The notes under the pieces: model-generated
What the model was told of the DNA's origin: nothing
Seen by the model: only the letters and a program-made list of their open reading frames with translations
Database searches by the model: none
Origin: Clostridium sp. UBA4746
GTDB lineage: Bacteria; Bacillota; Clostridia; Clostridiales; Clostridiaceae
DNA length: 15,401 nucleotides
Direction: 5' to 3'
NCBI GenBank assembly: GCA_002403785.1
Contig: DHIM01000281.1
Coordinates: forward strand, 44,513 to 59,913
In this document: one piece after another, positions 1-7,164 of the stretch
Layout of the letters: every line of letters begins with the position of its first letter
How positions within the stretch are numbered: position 1 is the stretch's first letter
Translations under genes and position numbers: made by a program

Positions 1-52
1 CGTCCATCAAACCTAATAGAATATGGAAATGTAAATAATGTAAAAAATATAA

Positions 53-80
53 TTGATAATTTTGTAAGTTGTTGTATAAT
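53..80 (+). promoter_or_regulatory. Sigma-A-type promoter upstream of the RNase H gene
   Basis: A -35 TTGATA (53-58) and a perfect -10 TATAAT (75-80) are separated by 16 bases. Transcription would start near 87, leaving an mRNA leader of roughly 105 bases before the RNase H start codon. This is among the best matches to the vegetative consensus in the window. It is a motif call only. Confidence 0.6.
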
Positions 81-97
81 TTATTTATGGTGCTTTC

Positions 98-119
98 AGG
101 GGTATTCCGTAATACCTTT
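98..119 (+). promoter_or_regulatory. Short hairpin in the leader of the RNase H mRNA
   Basis: GGTATT (101-106) and AATACC (111-116) form a perfect 6-bp stem around a CCGT loop. Three more pairs, two of them G-U, extend it to 98-119. No U-tract follows, so it is not a typical terminator. It lies just downstream of the predicted start site and could be a leader structure or an operator. Function unknown. Confidence 0.3.
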
Positions 120-193
120 AGGATTTAACCACATATCAGTGTTGAAGATGATGAATAAACATATTGTTTGATTAAAAAAGGAGAAGGTCTAAA

Positions 194-1141
194 ATGGGAA
201 AGAAAGTTTATGCAATAAAGGAAGGATATAATTCTAGTACTAATGAGAAAATAGAGAATAAAATAGTTAGCACTTGGGCAGAGTGCTTAAAATATGTAAA
301 AGGTGTAAAAGGTGCTAAATATAAAAGCTTTGAGGATATAAATGCTGCTGAAAAGTTTTTAAGTGATGGAGGAAATGTTTTTAAAAAAACAGATAACAAT
401 TATCCAAAAGATTGCCTTCATATTTATGTTGATGGTAGCTATAATTCAACTACTTGCGAATATTCATATGGAATGGTAGCTACGCGTAATGATGTAGTTC
501 TACATATAGAAAGTGGTCGTGGAAAAAGTGATTCAGCTAAAAATATAAGACAAATAGCAGGGGAACTAGAAGGTGCAGTAAAAGGATGTCAATATGCTCT
601 AAGCAAAGGTGAAAAGAAAGTAGTAATATTCCATGATTACGTTGGAATATGTTACCATGCTACAGGGTTTTGGGAGAGAAAAGAAGAATCATCAAAGGAA
701 TATTACAAGAAAATGCAAGAATTTATGAGTAGAGGGATAGAAGTTATATTTGTTAAGGTTGATAGTCATACGGGAGATTTATTTAATGAACTTGTTGATG
801 AGAAATGCAAAGAAAAACTAGGCATAAATTCAGATAAGGTTGTGGAAAAATGGTTGCTTAAAAATATTATAAATGTAGGAAGTGAGGATGTAAAGCAAGA
901 AATTCTAAAAATAGCTCCTCGAGGAAATGCAAACATAATTATTATAAACAATAAAAATGAAGAAAGTGATAATAAAAGTAATAAACAAGAAGAAAATAAA
1001 GAAGAAAAAAGAGTGTTTGGATTCAATGATATTGTTAATGAATATGTATTAAACCCAGAAAGTGCAAATATTATAATAGACAATTTAAATAGTTTTGATA
1101 AAACAAAGTTTATTACTTACCTATTAGGGAAGATTAAATAA
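194..1141 (+). CDS. Ribonuclease HI with N-terminal viroplasmin domain and C-terminal extension
   Basis: Cytoplasmic enzyme expected to cleave the RNA strand of RNA-DNA hybrids. Residues 1-56 resemble the caulimovirus viroplasmin / RNase H1 hybrid-binding domain (starts MGKKVYAIKEG, with a WAEC..YVKG core). Residues 74-210 are the RNase H fold. The four metal-binding acids are visible: D80 in YVDGS, E124 in GELEGA, D148 in FHDYVG and D202 in LVDEKC. The flap histidine is H192 in DSHTGD. Residues 211-315 go beyond a normal RNase HI: a charged helix, a low-complexity N/E/K linker (about 250-272) and a conserved-looking tail. AAGGAG (178-183), 10 bases before the ATG, supports this start. The stop abuts the next gene's first possible ATG, so the two may be cotranscribed. 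The family call is firm; the role of the tail is unknown. Confidence 0.9.
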   Translation: MGKKVYAIKEGYNSSTNEKIENKIVSTWAECLKYVKGVKGAKYKSFEDINAAEKFLSDGGNVFKKTDNNYPKDCLHIYVDGSYNSTTCEYSYGMVATRNDVVLHIESGRGKSDSAKNIRQIAGELEGAVKGCQYALSKGEKKVVIFHDYVGICYHATGFWERKEESSKEYYKKMQEFMSRGIEVIFVKVDSHTGDLFNELVDEKCKEKLGINSDKVVEKWLLKNIINVGSEDVKQEILKIAPRGNANIIIINNKNEESDNKSNKQEENKEEKRVFGFNDIVNEYVLNPESANIIIDNLNSFDKTKFITYLLGKIK

Positions 1142-3910
1142 ATGTGGAATTATAATATAAAATATGGGGGTAATAAGTTGGTTAATGATTTTAACAATAT
1201 AAAAAAAGAACCATATTTGTGTTTAAGGGCGAATACCATAACAGAGGTTAACAAAGCATTTCTCGATTTTACGGGTTTTATAATAGAAGATTTATTAGGT
1301 AAATCACTTATAGAAATAGGAGTTATGCTAAAAATCAATTCTCGTATTTTTCCTCATAATATAAGTAGTAAGTATTCAGGATACATATTTACAAAATCCC
1401 TTTGTCCACGAGAAGTTAATATATCACTTTACCATGATAATGAAACAAATGATGTAATTTATACTTTTGTAGAGATTTCAAATTCTAGACTTGATGACAA
1501 GATAATTTTTGTAGAAGAAGCATTTATAGATGACGTATCAGGTGCAGCTGTCTACAGTGTGCCAGATTTAATATTGCTTAAAGCGAATGAAAAGTACCTT
1601 GATTTAATGAATACATCCTATAATATACATAGTAATTGTATAGGTAGACCTATTATGGAAATTGTAAAAGAATTTGTAGGTAGCCAAGAAGAAACTATTT
1701 GGAACTCAATTGTAGCAATGCGAAAGACTAGTTACATAAAAGAATTTAGAGCTGACAATATCTTAAATGATGCAACTTATTGGAAATTTACTCAAATAAC
1801 CATATTAGATAATGGAAATATGAAATATATATTTGAAACTGCCAGAGAGGTTACAGAGAGAGTTTTTGTAAACCAAAATTTAGAGAGGCAAAACAAGATA
1901 ATTATTCAGCAAAAAAAGCAATTAGAACAACACAATATACAGTTAGTTAACATAATTGAAAATTTATCTGAAGGGGTAATGTTTGCCGATAATAAAGGTG
2001 AATTTATAATGGTCAATTCAGAAGCAAAAAGGTTGATTTATCAATCGGACATAGGAATGAATATAGGCGATGCACTTAAAGACACTAAAGTATTTGATAT
2101 GACCGGTAATGAGATACCATTTGAAAAATTTCCTTCAGTTAGAGCATTAAGAGGTGAAAAATCAAAAAATGTTAAAATTTTCGTGCGTCATCCTAATAAG
2201 GAATATTTTGCGGAAATTAGTTCAATTCCAATTTATGATGCATTTGGCGAGTTAACAATGATAGTGTCTTGCTTTCATGATATTACTGAAACAATTGAGC
2301 AGTCTAAAAAAATTGAAGAACAGAAAAAAGAACTAGAAGCTATAATCGAAAATATATCTGATTCTATTGCTATTTTTGATAATAAAGAACGCTATATATT
2401 GCTTAACAAAACTTCAAGGGAAATGTTTTTCTCATCATATGACTGTATGGACGATATAGGTGATGGGTATAAACCATCTGAGCTTTTTGATATTGATGGG
2501 GAGAAAATTGAATTAGAGAATACTCCAGCTCGTAGGGTTATGAGAGGAGAAAAGGTTGAGAATATGAGAATGATAGTAAAGTCCCCTTTTAAAACATTAC
2601 AATTAGAGGTTAATGGGACTCCTATATATGACAGTGAAGGTAAATTTAGTTTAGGGGTGATTTGTAGTAAGGACATGACAGATTATTTTAAGCATGAGGA
2701 AGCTATAAGAAGTCGATATGAATTCGTTAGTGGAATGATTAACACCTTTGATTTACCGGTTGTTAGATTATCATGTCCAGATTTTAAAATTGTAGATATT
2801 AATAAAAAGGCATTTAATATCATAAAGCTTCTAAGGCCTAATGTTAAATCAATTAAAGACATAAAAGGTAATGAGATTGAAGATTTATTCAAAATGTTTA
2901 AATTGAGTAACTATTATAAGTGTGTTTGCCAAGTGTTAAAGGATAAGAAAATTAAATATTTAAATAAAAAAAATCTTTTAATAAATGGGGAAGAGGTATA
3001 TTGGAATATTATATTTGAACCCGTGATTTGTGTAAATGGAGAAATTCGAGAAATATTAATTTTAATAATAGATGTTACTACTGAAATTAAGTCTAACATT
3101 GTCATGGAAAAAGCATTAAAGTTACAGGGGGAATTTCTTGTTAACATATCTCATGAACTTAAAACACCACTAAATGTTATATTTGCAACAGCTCAGTTAT
3201 TTAATATGTATTGTAATAGTGGATCACTTGACGAGAAGAAGGATTCCATTATAAAATACATAGACTCAATTAAGCAAAATTCATATAGATTATCTAAAAT
3301 TATTAATAATATAGTCGATTTGTCGAAAATTGAAGCCGGATTCTTTAAATTAAATTTATCAAATAACAATATAGTTGAAGTCGTAGAAGAAATAGTGATG
3401 TCTGTTACCACACTTACTGATAGCAAAGGTTTAAATATTATTTTTGATACAGATGTCGAGGAAAATATTATTGCTTGTGATACAGAGAAGATAGAGCGAA
3501 TTGTATTAAATCTTATATCAAACGCTATAAAATTTTCAGAGGTCGGTGATGAAATATTTGTGGAAGTTAGGGATAAAAATGATTTTGTTGAAATATCAGT
3601 TAGAGATAATGGCATTGGTATTGAAGAGGAGCACTTGGATATGATATTTGATAGATTTAAGCAGGTAGATAAATCGTTATCAAGAAATGCAGAAGGTACG
3701 GGTATTGGCTTAAGTTTAGTTAAGTCAATTGTAGAATTACATGGTGGTAGTATATATGTTGAAAGTGAATTTGGGAAAGGAAGCAAGTTTACAGTTAAAC
3801 TTCCGAAGGGAAAGGTACTTCATGAAAATATGCTATATAGTAGCAACGTAAGAAGTAAAAACGAGAGCATACAAGTAGAACTTTCAGATGTTTATTCGCA
3901 ATTAACTTAA
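1142..3910 (+). CDS. Soluble multi-PAS sensor histidine kinase (orphan)
   Basis: Sensor kinase expected to autophosphorylate on histidine and pass the phosphate to a response-regulator aspartate. About five PAS-like segments are visible, roughly at residues 20-115, 122-245, 270-385, 400-517 and 530-655. HisKA follows with H671 in NISHELKTP, then HATPase_c with N794 (N box), D822-N-G-x-G826 (G1) and G852-T-G-x-G856 (G2). All catalytic boxes look intact. There is no membrane segment or receiver domain, so it should sense a cytoplasmic signal and act through a separate partner. No response-regulator gene is in the window. The start is uncertain: ATG 1142 directly follows the upstream stop and has only a weak AGGGA (1126-1130), whereas in-frame TTG 1178 has GGGGGT (1166-1171) 6 bases before it. 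Clostridial orphan kinases of this layout can phosphorylate Spo0A; that role here is inferred. Confidence 0.92.
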   Translation: MWNYNIKYGGNKLVNDFNNIKKEPYLCLRANTITEVNKAFLDFTGFIIEDLLGKSLIEIGVMLKINSRIFPHNISSKYSGYIFTKSLCPREVNISLYHDNETNDVIYTFVEISNSRLDDKIIFVEEAFIDDVSGAAVYSVPDLILLKANEKYLDLMNTSYNIHSNCIGRPIMEIVKEFVGSQEETIWNSIVAMRKTSYIKEFRADNILNDATYWKFTQITILDNGNMKYIFETAREVTERVFVNQNLERQNKIIIQQKKQLEQHNIQLVNIIENLSEGVMFADNKGEFIMVNSEAKRLIYQSDIGMNIGDALKDTKVFDMTGNEIPFEKFPSVRALRGEKSKNVKIFVRHPNKEYFAEISSIPIYDAFGELTMIVSCFHDITETIEQSKKIEEQKKELEAIIENISDSIAIFDNKERYILLNKTSREMFFSSYDCMDDIGDGYKPSELFDIDGEKIELENTPARRVMRGEKVENMRMIVKSPFKTLQLEVNGTPIYDSEGKFSLGVICSKDMTDYFKHEEAIRSRYEFVSGMINTFDLPVVRLSCPDFKIVDINKKAFNIIKLLRPNVKSIKDIKGNEIEDLFKMFKLSNYYKCVCQVLKDKKIKYLNKKNLLINGEEVYWNIIFEPVICVNGEIREILILIIDVTTEIKSNIVMEKALKLQGEFLVNISHELKTPLNVIFATAQLFNMYCNSGSLDEKKDSIIKYIDSIKQNSYRLSKIINNIVDLSKIEAGFFKLNLSNNNIVEVVEEIVMSVTTLTDSKGLNIIFDTDVEENIIACDTEKIERIVLNLISNAIKFSEVGDEIFVEVRDKNDFVEISVRDNGIGIEEEHLDMIFDRFKQVDKSLSRNAEGTGIGLSLVKSIVELHGGSIYVESEFGKGSKFTVKLPKGKVLHENMLYSSNVRSKNESIQVELSDVYSQLT

Positions 3911-3962
3911 ATGGTGAAGTAAATGGTGAAGCCACAGAAAGTCCATAAAAACTTTTAGATAT

Positions 3963-3993
3963 AACCTAATTATTTGAAAATTATCGGTTTTTT
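3963..3993 (+). terminator. Probable intrinsic terminator of the sensor kinase gene
   Basis: AACC-TAATT (3963-3971) pairs with AATTA (3979-3983) and GGTT (3986-3989), leaving a two-base TC bulge. A run of T (3988-3993) follows. It lies about 50 bases after the kinase stop codon. The stem is short and AT-rich, so termination may be partial. Confidence 0.5.
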
Positions 3994-4046
3994 ATTATTA
4001 AGGGTAAATGTTAATTTTTTTTAAAGTAGACTAATTAATTTAAAAA

Positions 4047-4089
4047 TGCACATCCTATAAAGAGTAAATAAATAAAGAAAGGATGTGTA
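4047..4089 (+). promoter_or_regulatory. Stem-loop pairing with the ribosome binding site of the YtxH-like gene
   Basis: TGCACATCCT (4047-4056) pairs over 10 bp, with one G-U, with AGGATGTGTA (4080-4089) across a 23-base A-rich loop. The 3' arm contains most of the Shine-Dalgarno sequence AAAGGA (4078-4083) and ends 4 bases before the ATG at 4094. If transcription begins upstream of 4047, the stem would hide the ribosome binding site. A possible promoter is TTGAAA (3974-3979), 16 bases, TATTAA (3996-4001). The pairing is seen directly; its regulatory role is inferred. Confidence 0.45.
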
Positions 4090-4093
4090 ACTT

Positions 4094-4270
4094 ATGCATA
4101 GTAGATTTATATCAACAATTACAGCAGGTGCAATAATTGGAGTAGCGGCAGGGGTGATGCTAATTCCTAATATGGACAGAAGCACAAGAAGAAGAGCTAA
4201 AAAAACCGGTAAAATGGTAATGAATATGGCAGAAGGCATGTATGATAACGTTAAGGACTATATATTATAA
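4094..4270 (+). CDS. Small YtxH-like membrane protein (58 aa)
   Basis: A 58-residue protein starting MHSRFISTIT. It has one glycine/alanine-rich hydrophobic helix (about residues 5-24), then a basic stretch with three consecutive arginines (RRR, 32-34), then an amphipathic methionine- and lysine-containing tail ending DYIL. This matches the general build of small YtxH-domain proteins of Firmicutes: an N-terminal glycine-zipper membrane helix and a charged cytoplasmic tail. Their biochemical role is poorly defined; in Bacillus they are linked to general stress. The start is supported by AAAGGA (4078-4083), 10 bases upstream. It stands alone, with a terminator on each side, and its ribosome binding site lies in a predicted stem. 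The coding call is good; the family assignment is tentative. Confidence 0.7.
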   Translation: MHSRFISTITAGAIIGVAAGVMLIPNMDRSTRRRAKKTGKMVMNMAEGMYDNVKDYIL

Positions 4271-4282
4271 AAACAACTAAAA

Positions 4283-4332
4283 GACTCCAAACTATATTAA
4301 TAGATATATGGTTTGGGGTTTTTAATATTTTT
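4283..4332 (+). terminator. Intrinsic terminator after the YtxH-like gene
   Basis: Arm 4283-4297 (GACTCCAAACTATAT) pairs with 4306-4320 (ATATGGTTTGGGGTT), giving about 15 bp including G-U pairs, with an 8-base loop. TTTAATATTTTT (4321-4332) follows. It starts 12 bases after the stop codon. Confidence 0.8.
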
Positions 4333-4362
4333 ACTAAAAATTCAAAACTTATTCATACATTC

Positions 4363-4391
4363 TGAATTATATAGGTAAACTATGTTATAAT
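4363..4391 (+). promoter_or_regulatory. Extended -10 promoter for the HTH-TPR regulator pair
   Basis: TG-T-TATAAT (4383-4391) is an extended -10 element. A weak -35 TGAATT (4363-4368) lies 17 bases from the hexamer. A second, weaker candidate is TTGTCT (4401-4406), 17 bases, TAATAT (4424-4429). TTGTCTAAGA and TTGTTTGAAT (4401-4420) resemble a short direct repeat that might be an operator. Motif evidence only. Confidence 0.5.
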
Positions 4392-4464
4392 TAAATAAAA
4401 TTGTCTAAGATTGTTTGAATTAATAATATTGTATATATGACCATGTTGTAAAGGAAGAGTGATT

Positions 4465-5763
4465 ATGGAGATATTGTCTTTGGGAGAAAAGATAAAGAGG
4501 AAAAGAAAAGAACTTAATATGACATTAAAGGACCTTGCAGGAAACAGAATAACTCCAGGACAAATCAGTCTGGTTGAATCTGGGAAATCTAATCCTAGTA
4601 TGGATTTATTGGAATATTTGGCAAATACCTTGAATACCGCTGTTGAATATCTAATGGAGTCAGAGGAAGCTCAAGCAGAAAAAATATGTTTGTTTTATCA
4701 AAATATTGCTGAGTCACATATTTTGAGTAATGACTTAGTTCAGGCTGAGCAAAACATAGAAAAATCTATATATTATTCTGAAAAATATAAATTGGAATAT
4801 AGAAAAGCAAGAAATTTATCATTAAGAGGGGATATATACATGGAAAGGAAAGAAATTGCTGAGGCTCAACAGGTGTTTCTTTCATCAAATGTAATCTTTA
4901 TTAAAAATAACTCTTATGAAGAAATAATTAAAACTTTTCTAAAACTTGGTATAATAACACTTGAACTTAGGGGTTATCAGTCAGCTTCAAGTTACTTTAA
5001 GCAAGCCGAAAAGGTATTTATGGATAATCAAATGGGAAATGATTTTTTATTGGGTAAAATATATTATTACATAGGGTTCACTTATTTTAAACTAGAAAAT
5101 ATGGAAAAGGCTATTAAATATTCATATTTAGCTCAAGAAAAGTTTAAACAAATAGATAACAAGAAAGAATATGCTAATTCACTTTTGTTATTAGCATATG
5201 AGTATAATAAAAAAGATGATTTTAAGAATGCTATAAAGTACTCTAAGATTACTTTGAAAGTATTTAGTGAAATTAACAATTTAACTTATGTATCAGAAAT
5301 AGAAAATAATTTAGGAAGATTATTTTACGAATTTGAAAACATGGAAGAATCATTTATACATTTAAATAAAGCTAAGGAAATAAGGCAAAAAACTAATGAC
5401 TCGAAGTTAATAGACACCTTAGTAAATATTTGTGAAAATTATATTAAGCTTAAGTCTGTAAGTAAAGCTAAGGAAGTTTTAGAAAATATTTTAGAATATA
5501 TAGAAGATGGGAATTGTAGTGCATTATCCCACTACTATTTATTAAAATATAGAGTCGATTTGTTAGAAGATAATAAGAATGAAGCAGAAAAAACTTTATT
5601 ACAAGCATTAAACTTTGCGCGAGAACAAGAACAAATAAAGGAATCGGCTGAGATATCTATAATGATCGGAAAGTTCTATATTGAAGGTGGTAGAGGCGCA
5701 GACGCAGCTAAATATCTAAATGAAGGTGTAGAGTTACTCAAAAAATTGGGGATAATTAAATAA
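4465..5763 (+). CDS. HTH (Cro/CI-type) regulator with C-terminal TPR array, first of a tandem pair
   Basis: A 432-residue putative DNA-binding regulator. Residues 5-64 form a canonical XRE/HTH_3 domain (LGEKIKRKRKELNMTLKDLA, then TPGQISLVESGK with P44-S45). The remainder, about residues 72-430, is helical and can be read as nine TPR units with recurring A/G-Y-F/A spacing, for example around YIGFTYFKLENMEKAIKYS. The layout matches RRNPP-type regulators (PlcR, Rgg, Rap relatives), in which the TPR domain binds a signal peptide; ligand binding here is inferred. The start is ATG 4465, with AAGGA (4451-4455) 9 bases upstream. A GTG at 4459 is too close to that site. The downstream paralogue aligns exactly from this methionine (MEILSLGEKIKR versus MKILSTGEKIKR). 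The next gene starts 35 bases after the stop, suggesting one operon. Confidence 0.85.
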   Translation: MEILSLGEKIKRKRKELNMTLKDLAGNRITPGQISLVESGKSNPSMDLLEYLANTLNTAVEYLMESEEAQAEKICLFYQNIAESHILSNDLVQAEQNIEKSIYYSEKYKLEYRKARNLSLRGDIYMERKEIAEAQQVFLSSNVIFIKNNSYEEIIKTFLKLGIITLELRGYQSASSYFKQAEKVFMDNQMGNDFLLGKIYYYIGFTYFKLENMEKAIKYSYLAQEKFKQIDNKKEYANSLLLLAYEYNKKDDFKNAIKYSKITLKVFSEINNLTYVSEIENNLGRLFYEFENMEESFIHLNKAKEIRQKTNDSKLIDTLVNICENYIKLKSVSKAKEVLENILEYIEDGNCSALSHYYLLKYRVDLLEDNKNEAEKTLLQALNFAREQEQIKESAEISIMIGKFYIEGGRGADAAKYLNEGVELLKKLGIIK

Positions 5764-5798
5764 TTCAAGTAAAACTATTTTATGGTTAGGTGATGAGG

Positions 5799-7103
5799 AT
5801 GAAAATATTATCAACGGGAGAAAAGATAAAAAGGAGTAGAATATACAAAGGGTACACCTTAAGAGAGATATGTGATGATAAAATATCAATATCTAAAATG
5901 AGTTGTATAGAGAATAACAAGGTAATGGCTGAACCATGGATACTCGAACTTATAAGTGAAAAACTGGACATAGATATTAAATATTTGAATGAAAATGTAT
6001 TACAGCAAGTTGAAGAAAATATTAAGGCCTTGAAAGAGGAGGCCATAAACAGCAAGAATGCCATGAAAGGCAAGGATACTGTGGGTGATCAGGATGAAGC
6101 TTTTGAAGCTAAAGTATCCTATAATTTAGAGTTTGCTGAAAAATATAATTATTACGATTTGGCTATTGAATTAATACATATGTTGTTTAACTTTTATTTA
6201 GATAAAAAGGACTTTGAGAAAACTCAATCTATTACTTCAAAGTATTATGATCTACATTTAAAAACATCCACAGAAGATAACCAATTAACTTACTACATAG
6301 ACATGGCAAGACATTTATATATAAAAGAAGATTATCTTCAAGCCTCAAGTTACTATTGTAATGTGCGCAAAGGATTGAGTGAAAGCAAAATTCCAAATTA
6401 TAAGAAATTAATTATAGTTACTTATAACGAGGCTGCTTGTAATATCATGTTAAAAAAATATGAACGTGCTTTTGAGGTGGGAATAAGATTATTAGATTTG
6501 GTAGATTATGTGGATACAGAATTTAAAGCAGCCGAGATATACCATATGCTAGCTATGTTATCTATAAGAATGAACAATGGTAAGTTTGCAGAATATGAAA
6601 AAAAGTCATATGAGTTATATAAAGATAAAGATTCTAGTAAGGCATTAGCTATTTTCAATTATGGATCTACAATGTTTGATTGTAATATGAAAGATAGGGC
6701 AGTTGAATATATAAATAAGGGCCTAGGTGTATATCCTAAATGCAATAAGAGGGGACTAGTTAGCTACATGTTAGACTGCGTTAATGAACTTATTAAGAAC
6801 GACGTAGTAGAGCTTGCACAGTCTATTTCTGATGAAGTGTTAAATTATGCGATAAATTTAGATGATATTAAATTCATAGAAAAAAGCTATTACTATAAAG
6901 CTATTATTCTTGACATACAAGGCAGTTCATCAAGTGCAGAGATGTATATGAATTTATCTTTAGATTCGTTATTAAAATTTGGAGCAAAGCAGGATATATA
7001 TGCGCGTTACTTAGAAATGGGTAGTATGTACCATAAACTAAGCAATGTAGCTGATTCTATAAAGTATTTAAGTTTAGCGTTGCAACTTGAAAAAAAGATG
7101 TAG
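5799..7103 (+). CDS. HTH-TPR regulator, second (divergent) member of the tandem pair
   Basis: A 434-residue paralogue of the upstream regulator. The N-terminus aligns over the whole HTH (residues 5-63), but key positions differ: the recognition-helix region reads SISKMSCIENNK, and the usual S/NPS after it is replaced by MAEP, so DNA binding may be altered or lost. A polar linker (about 84-102) leads to helical TPR-like repeats, less regular than in the first gene. The start at ATG 5799 is preferred: AGGTGA (5788-5793) lies just upstream, and it matches the paralogue's first residue. GTG 5790 and ATG 5793 in the same frame overlap that ribosome binding site. The stop codon lies inside the stem of the following terminator. 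Possible roles are a peptide- or protein-binding partner of the first regulator, or a second regulator; neither can be shown from sequence. Confidence 0.8.
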   Translation: MKILSTGEKIKRSRIYKGYTLREICDDKISISKMSCIENNKVMAEPWILELISEKLDIDIKYLNENVLQQVEENIKALKEEAINSKNAMKGKDTVGDQDEAFEAKVSYNLEFAEKYNYYDLAIELIHMLFNFYLDKKDFEKTQSITSKYYDLHLKTSTEDNQLTYYIDMARHLYIKEDYLQASSYYCNVRKGLSESKIPNYKKLIIVTYNEAACNIMLKKYERAFEVGIRLLDLVDYVDTEFKAAEIYHMLAMLSIRMNNGKFAEYEKKSYELYKDKDSSKALAIFNYGSTMFDCNMKDRAVEYINKGLGVYPKCNKRGLVSYMLDCVNELIKNDVVELAQSISDEVLNYAINLDDIKFIEKSYYYKAIILDIQGSSSSAEMYMNLSLDSLLKFGAKQDIYARYLEMGSMYHKLSNVADSIKYLSLALQLEKKM

Positions 7104-7135
7104 GCTTGGAGTTTTCCAAGTCTACATCTTTTTTT
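7091..7135. terminator. Strong bidirectional terminator between the regulator pair and murT-gatD
   Basis: GATGTAGGCTTGGA (7097-7110) pairs with TCCAAGTCTACATC (7115-7128) around a four-base loop, with one G-T pair. Six A residues precede it and seven T follow, so it can act on both strands. The TAG stop (7101-7103) of the plus-strand gene lies in the ascending arm. A second 9-bp inverted repeat, TAAATAGAG (7146-7154) with CTCTATTTA (7179-7187), overlaps the 3' end of gatD. Confidence 0.9.
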
Positions 7136-7164
7136 GATAAATAAGTAAATAGAGGTTTCTCTAA

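Noticed and set aside
3193..3786. 197-residue minus-strand frame inside the kinase gene
   Set aside because: It is the complement of the HisKA/HATPase coding region, which has clear family motifs. The shadow frame is S/I/L-rich and has no recognisable domain.
3911..3931. Tandem 12-base repeat containing ATGGTGAAG just after the kinase stop
   Set aside because: Only two copies and no associated structure or gene; most likely incidental slippage.
4021..4239. 72-residue minus-strand frame opposite the YtxH-like gene
   Set aside because: The plus-strand 58-aa ORF has a ribosome binding site and a sensible helix-plus-basic-tail structure. The minus frame looks like its shadow and crosses the regulatory stem.
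4394..4447. 17-codon minus-strand frame encoding a short hydrophobic peptide upstream of the first HTH-TPR gene, considered as a signal-peptide precursor
   Set aside because: No ribosome binding site, no charged N-terminus or cleavage-like region, and it overlaps the regulator promoter region.
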